From positions 1,054,001 through 1,118,000 of the forward strand of contig NZ_VCIX01000092.1 in assembly GCF_006345825.1 (NCBI RefSeq): DNA of 64,000 nucleotides. Direction: 5' to 3'. Source of the stretch: Paenibacillus paridis. GTDB taxonomy: Bacteria; Bacillota; Bacilli; Paenibacillales; Paenibacillaceae. The notes beneath the pieces are model-generated. The model searched no databases. It was given only the letters and a program-made list of their open reading frames with translations, and was not told the DNA's origin. A program made the translations under genes and the position numbers. Of this stretch, positions 60,755 through 64,000 are shown piece by piece (positions within the stretch are counted from its first letter, which is position 1; each line of letters starts with the position of its first letter).

Positions 60755-61396
60755 TCACTGATGCAATAATTTTAAATACTTAATAGCAATTTGCGTACGG
60801 TCACGCAGCTCAAGCTTGTGCAAGATCTCCGTAATATAATTTTTGACGGTACCTTCGCTCAGAAATAAAGAAGCTGCAATTTCTTTGTTCGATTGGCCAT
60901 CTGCAATGAGACGGACAATATGCCCTTCGGCGGGCGTGAGGCCAGCGATCGTAACGGCTTTGCTTGTTTCGGCGCGTGGCGTTTCGATCATGCCTGCCAG
61001 CTTGCGGGCAATATCAGGATGAATCAGCATAGAGCCCTCGTGCACGGTCTTAATGCCGCTTATAATGCGGCTGGGGGGCACGTTTTTGAGCAGGTAGCCG
61101 TTCGCGCCGTTTCGAATGGCCTGTGCAATATACTCATTGTCGTCGAAGGTTGTGAGCAGGAGGACGGCGGGTGGGGAAGCGAGCGCTCGCAGCAGCTTGG
61201 TGCCTTCTACGCCGTCACACACGGGCATGCGAATGTCCATGAGAACGACATCGACAGGCTGTGCACGGACGAACTCAGCCGCTTCCTTCCCATTAGAGCA
61301 AATGCCAGCAACCTGGAGATCAGGGTCCAGCCCCAATATCACATTCATGCTCTCCCGGATAAAGGGATCGTCATCTACTATCAACACTTGAATCAT
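60755..61396 (-). CDS. NarL/LuxR-family response regulator
   Basis: The 213-residue protein has a receiver domain (IVDDDPF near the N-terminus, phospho-acceptor D54 in VLMDIRMP, and the LTTFDD region with switch Thr) and a LuxR-type helix-turn-helix, LTPAEGHIVRLIADGQSNKE then SLFLSEGTVKNYITEILHKL. It is 35 nt downstream of the histidine kinase gene. The pair probably controls the divergent ABC-2 exporter at 62786. Confidence 0.93.
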   Translation of the reverse strand: MIQVLIVDDDPFIRESMNVILGLDPDLQVAGICSNGKEAAEFVRAQPVDVVLMDIRMPVCDGVEGTKLLRALASPPAVLLLTTFDDNEYIAQAIRNGANGYLLKNVPPSRIISGIKTVHEGSMLIHPDIARKLAGMIETPRAETSKAVTIAGLTPAEGHIVRLIADGQSNKEIAASLFLSEGTVKNYITEILHKLELRDRTQIAIKYLKLLHQ

Positions 61397-61431
61397 TAGC
61401 TAACCATCTCCAATTCCGGACGGGAGTTTGT

Positions 61432-62565
61432 TCATGAGCTGCCGAGCAGCGGAAGTGTAGTCGTAACTGAAAAACGGCCATTCATCTGCCATTCCAGCTG
61501 CCCTCCGATGAGGGCTATTCTTTCTTTCATGCCTTTGATTCCAATTCCTGATTCGATAGACTCGCTTGGCAAGCTGCCGTTATTGGATACGGTTAGCGAT
61601 ACACTTGCAGCGGAAAATTCGAGATCGATGGCCACTGACGTTGCTTTTCCATGGCGGACTGCATTCGTAATCGCTTCTTGAGCATTTTTGAACAGGATAA
61701 GCTCAATGCTTGGATACAGCGGTCTTAGCATGCCAATGATTTGAAAGCTTACTGTAATGCCAAGCCCGGAAGCGGATTCCTCTACCAGTCGGTCAAGCGC
61801 ATAGCGCCTTGCATCTTTCTCGCCATCCGCAGCCAGCCTCCGAACTGTTCGGCGCATCAGCTCCATGCTATCCTGCAGTTGGTCACGGATCTGCTCCACG
61901 GTAAGCTTTGCTCTATCCGTGTCCGCATCAAATAAATGCAAGGCAGCCTCGGACATCATTTTGACGCGTATCAGCCGGTGTCCGAGGTCGTCATGAATAT
62001 CTTTGGCGATGCGATTCCGTTCCTCGATTTGTGCGTTCAGCTCCACTTGGGAGGCATAATCCTGCATTCTGCTTTTCGCTGCACTGAGCTCAACATTGCT
62101 GGCGGCCAGCGCCTCATACAGATCCTCGATCTGGAGTCGTTTATCCTCGAAATTATTGGAAGCATAAAGAATGGCAGCCGTTGTCGCCCATAGAAGGGCA
62201 ACCGCGAACACGATTTCGTAATCCATTCCCTGCAAGCCTGCGAGCAAGGCCGTAAAACCGATGACTGTCCATAACAGACTTGAAGCAGGAGACGGTCTGC
62301 TGCGGAATATAGCGATAAGGCTGGAAAATAGCAAAAGAAACAACACGCCGCCGAACGTATACGAGAGCCAAGAGTAGGCAAGCAGCTCCAAGAGCGCTAA
62401 TACAGGCCTGAACCTGGGCAGCATCGAGCCTGCTTTAATCAGGAGCATAGTAAGCAGAACGTAAGCCGTATAAAAAGCATAAGAGCCAGCCTCAACATGC
62501 GCAATGCTAATTATGCATGGGAGCACCGCCAGCAGGATTCGAATCCGGTAAAGCATACTATTCAT
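61432..62565 (-). CDS. Sensor histidine kinase (HisKA_3 / LiaS-DesK type)
   Basis: A 377-residue kinase with four to five N-terminal hydrophobic segments in residues 1-140 and no large extracytoplasmic domain, so it senses within or near the membrane. A coiled helix follows (about 140-180), then the HisKA_3 box ERNRIAKDIHDDLGHRLIRV with phospho-acceptor H191 and an HATPase domain (ITNAVRHGKATSVAI, GIGIKGMKERI). GGGAGCG before ATG 62565 on the minus strand supports this start; the frame extends upstream without one. It is divergent from the exporter it likely regulates, as in the Bacillus LnrJK-LnrLMN and similar systems. Confidence 0.92.
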   Translation of the reverse strand: MNSMLYRIRILLAVLPCIISIAHVEAGSYAFYTAYVLLTMLLIKAGSMLPRFRPVLALLELLAYSWLSYTFGGVLFLLLFSSLIAIFRSRPSPASSLLWTVIGFTALLAGLQGMDYEIVFAVALLWATTAAILYASNNFEDKRLQIEDLYEALAASNVELSAAKSRMQDYASQVELNAQIEERNRIAKDIHDDLGHRLIRVKMMSEAALHLFDADTDRAKLTVEQIRDQLQDSMELMRRTVRRLAADGEKDARRYALDRLVEESASGLGITVSFQIIGMLRPLYPSIELILFKNAQEAITNAVRHGKATSVAIDLEFSAASVSLTVSNNGSLPSESIESGIGIKGMKERIALIGGQLEWQMNGRFSVTTTLPLLGSS

Positions 62566-62692
62566 AAAAAAATACGCTCCCGCAGCTGAATTTGCTTCAT
62601 TATAGCATATGAAGCAGGGGCACAGGGCAAGGAGAAAGCTTTTCATCGAACCTTCATGTCTGGATGGGTTGGGTTAGAACAATATGACTTTT

Positions 62693-62736
62693 GTCACCCT
62701 CGAAGGTGACTTAATAGACCTGTATGCGAGCAGGTC
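62693..62736. promoter_or_regulatory. Inverted repeats between the two-component system and the ABC exporter
   Basis: GTCACC (62693-62698) and GGTGAC (62705-62710) form an 18-bp palindrome around CTCGAA. A second dyad, GACCTG (62717-62722) and CAGGTC (62731-62736), follows directly. Both lie in the divergent intergenic region upstream of a TACAAT -10-like element. They are candidate sites for the response regulator. Confidence 0.5.
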
Positions 62737-62785
62737 CTCGCGTACAATGAAAATATGAGATACAAACCGAAAGGATGAATCATAG

Positions 62786-63730
62786 ATGAGCTTGGTTGCA
62801 TTTCGTGAGGTTGTCAAAAAATACGATACCGTTTTAACGGTAAACCATTTGACGTTCACTATCGGCGAAGGAGAAATTTTCGGCTTGCTGGGTCCAAACG
62901 GGGCTGGCAAGAGCACAACCATCCACATGCTGTCTGGATTGCTGAATCCAAGCGGCGGCGATATTTTGGTTGATGGCTTCTCGATTCGGAAGCAGCCTAT
63001 TGAGGTAAAGAAGCGGATTGGCCTTGTTCCACAGGAACTCGCGATCTACGAAACGCTTACGGCACGCGAGAACGTCACTTTTTTTGCAAAGCTATATGGG
63101 CTGAAAGGGTCGCTGCTTCGGGAACGGGTAGATGAAGCCCTGCAATTCGTAGGCTTGTTGGAGCGGGCGAAGGATAAGCCCTCGACATTTTCCGGAGGGA
63201 TGAAGAGGCGGCTAAACATTGCTTGTGCGATCATGCATCGTCCGAAGCTGATTATTATGGATGAACCAACGGTGGGAATTGACCCGCAATCCCGCAATCA
63301 TATTCTTGAATCGGTCAAAGCCTTGAATAAAATGGGGTCGACGGTTATTTATACGAGCCACTATATGGAAGAAGTAGAAGCGATCTGCACGCGAATTGGC
63401 ATTTTGGATCAAGGAAAGCTTATCGCAGTGGGCACGAAGGATGAGCTGAAGCGCCAATCGGGACAGCAAGAGAAGCTTGTTTTTGAAATTGACCGGCACT
63501 TGGAAAGTGCGATCATGGAGATGAATGAGCATCCTGGCGTACAACAACTGGATGTGCGGGACCAAGGCTTGACGCTGGAAGTATCGGTAAAGGAATCTCC
63601 GTCCATTTTGCAGGACTTACTATTTATTTTACAGAAGCACGACATTCATCTTCGAACGCTTACGAGGGTAGAGCCTAATTTAGAGTCGCTTTTTTTGCAA
63701 ATGACAGGACGCACATTGCGTGACGAATAG
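62786..63730 (+). CDS. ABC-2 exporter ATP-binding protein (LnrL-like)
   Basis: A 314-residue ATPase: Walker A GPNGAGKST near 39-47, Q-loop LVPQELAIYETL, signature FSGGMKRRLNIA, Walker B LIIMDEPTVGID, and a C-terminal ~90-residue extension typical of drug exporters of the DrrA/LnrL type (ending SLFLQMTGRTLRDE). GAAAGGATG lies about 11 nt upstream. It pairs with the permease starting 12 nt downstream. The neighbouring kinase-regulator pair and this gene order resemble linearmycin-resistance loci, but the drug is not predictable. Confidence 0.92.
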   Translation: MSLVAFREVVKKYDTVLTVNHLTFTIGEGEIFGLLGPNGAGKSTTIHMLSGLLNPSGGDILVDGFSIRKQPIEVKKRIGLVPQELAIYETLTARENVTFFAKLYGLKGSLLRERVDEALQFVGLLERAKDKPSTFSGGMKRRLNIACAIMHRPKLIIMDEPTVGIDPQSRNHILESVKALNKMGSTVIYTSHYMEEVEAICTRIGILDQGKLIAVGTKDELKRQSGQQEKLVFEIDRHLESAIMEMNEHPGVQQLDVRDQGLTLEVSVKESPSILQDLLFILQKHDIHLRTLTRVEPNLESLFLQMTGRTLRDE

Positions 63731-63742
63731 GAGGTGCTGGCA

Positions 63743-64000
63743 ATGTTGGTATGGTCCACAACAGTGTATTACGAGTTGATTAAATATAGCCGCATGCGCT
63801 CGGTTCTTATCCTATTAATAGGTTTGCCTTTATTGCTGATTTTGCTGCTCGGCAGCGCTTTTGACACCGAGATCAAGCCCGCCAAGGTCGCGCTATATGT
63901 AGCCGATCACGGAGAAATGCGCGAGAGCATAGATCGGCTCTGGAACGATGATGCGATTAAGCCCTATGTCAAAGTGCTGGACGCCGGATCAGAAAAGGAG
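63743..64000 (+). CDS. ABC-2 exporter permease (N-terminal part, cut by window end)
   Basis: The open frame starts at ATG 63743 with AGGAGGTG 7 nt upstream and runs to the window edge (86 codons). It has a first membrane segment SVLILLIGLPLLLILLLGSA (about 20-39) followed by an extracytoplasmic region (KVALYVADHGEMRESIDRLW), the usual start of ABC-2 exporter permeases. It is coupled to the upstream ATPase gene. Confidence 0.85.
   Translation, partial: MLVWSTTVYYELIKYSRMRSVLILLIGLPLLLILLLGSAFDTEIKPAKVALYVADHGEMRESIDRLWNDDAIKPYVKVLDAGSEKE

Overview
The window looks like a chromosomal segment of a spore-forming Gram-positive bacterium of the Paenibacillus type. This rests on the lspA / RluA-type pseudouridine synthase / pyr gene order with a PyrR attenuator, a plant/Chlamydia-type DapL aminotransferase, an S-layer-homology protein, a Spo0E-like phosphatase, a YjfB-like protein, strong AGGAGG ribosome-binding sites, and many CUT1 sugar-transport and AraC-type genes. 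Assignment is by gene content and protein resemblance only; no search was run.

Layout. 0.1-12.1 kb: lspA, a pseudouridine synthase, dapL, then the pyrimidine operon pyrR-pyrB-pyrC-carA-carB-pyrF-pyrE behind a PyrR-controlled leader; pyrP, pyrK and pyrD are absent from it. 12.2-21.3 kb: a chemoreceptor, then a tightly packed five-gene transport operon (ATPase, lipoprotein adaptor, giant FtsX/MacB-like permease with a polyglycine insert, a second ATPase with a C-terminal AbrB-like domain, solute-binding lipoprotein). 21.4-22.7 kb: a 2H-phosphoesterase, small ORFs and three tRNAs (fMet, a CAU tRNA that looks like Ile2, Leu-UAA).

22.6-30.8 kb: an AT-rich accessory island bracketed by two ~240-bp near-identical repeats, each holding tRNA-Leu plus its terminator; the right-hand tRNA has a destroyed acceptor stem. 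It carries a membrane-anchored Mrr-like nuclease, a frameshifted NERD/zinc-ribbon gene, a GIY-YIG-like gene interrupted by an IS21 istB remnant, an HTH-ImmA/IrrE peptidase (apparently starting at ATT) with a PIN-like partner, and a HEPN-NB-ARC-TPR STAND ATPase. It reads as a small defence / toxin-antitoxin island without a visible integrase and is the most interesting part of the window. AT-rich zinc-ribbon and YbjQ genes follow to about 32.2 kb.

33.5-43.7 kb: a carbohydrate-utilisation cluster (membrane AraC regulator, CUT1 binding protein, two permeases, an unassigned two-domain protein, a GH105-like hydrolase). 43.8-52.8 kb: ung, an SLH protein, a second tRNA-flanked mini-insertion (tRNA-Val), several small conserved genes including two below 60 residues (Spo0E-like, YjfB-like), an MBL hydrolase, and a lysine/arginine-type decarboxylase. 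52.9-64 kb: efflux and signalling: an MFS pump, a TetR-ABC exporter operon with twin palindromic operators divergent from an RND pump, a DUF1054 gene, a NarL-type two-component system, and a divergent ABC-2 exporter cut by the window edge.
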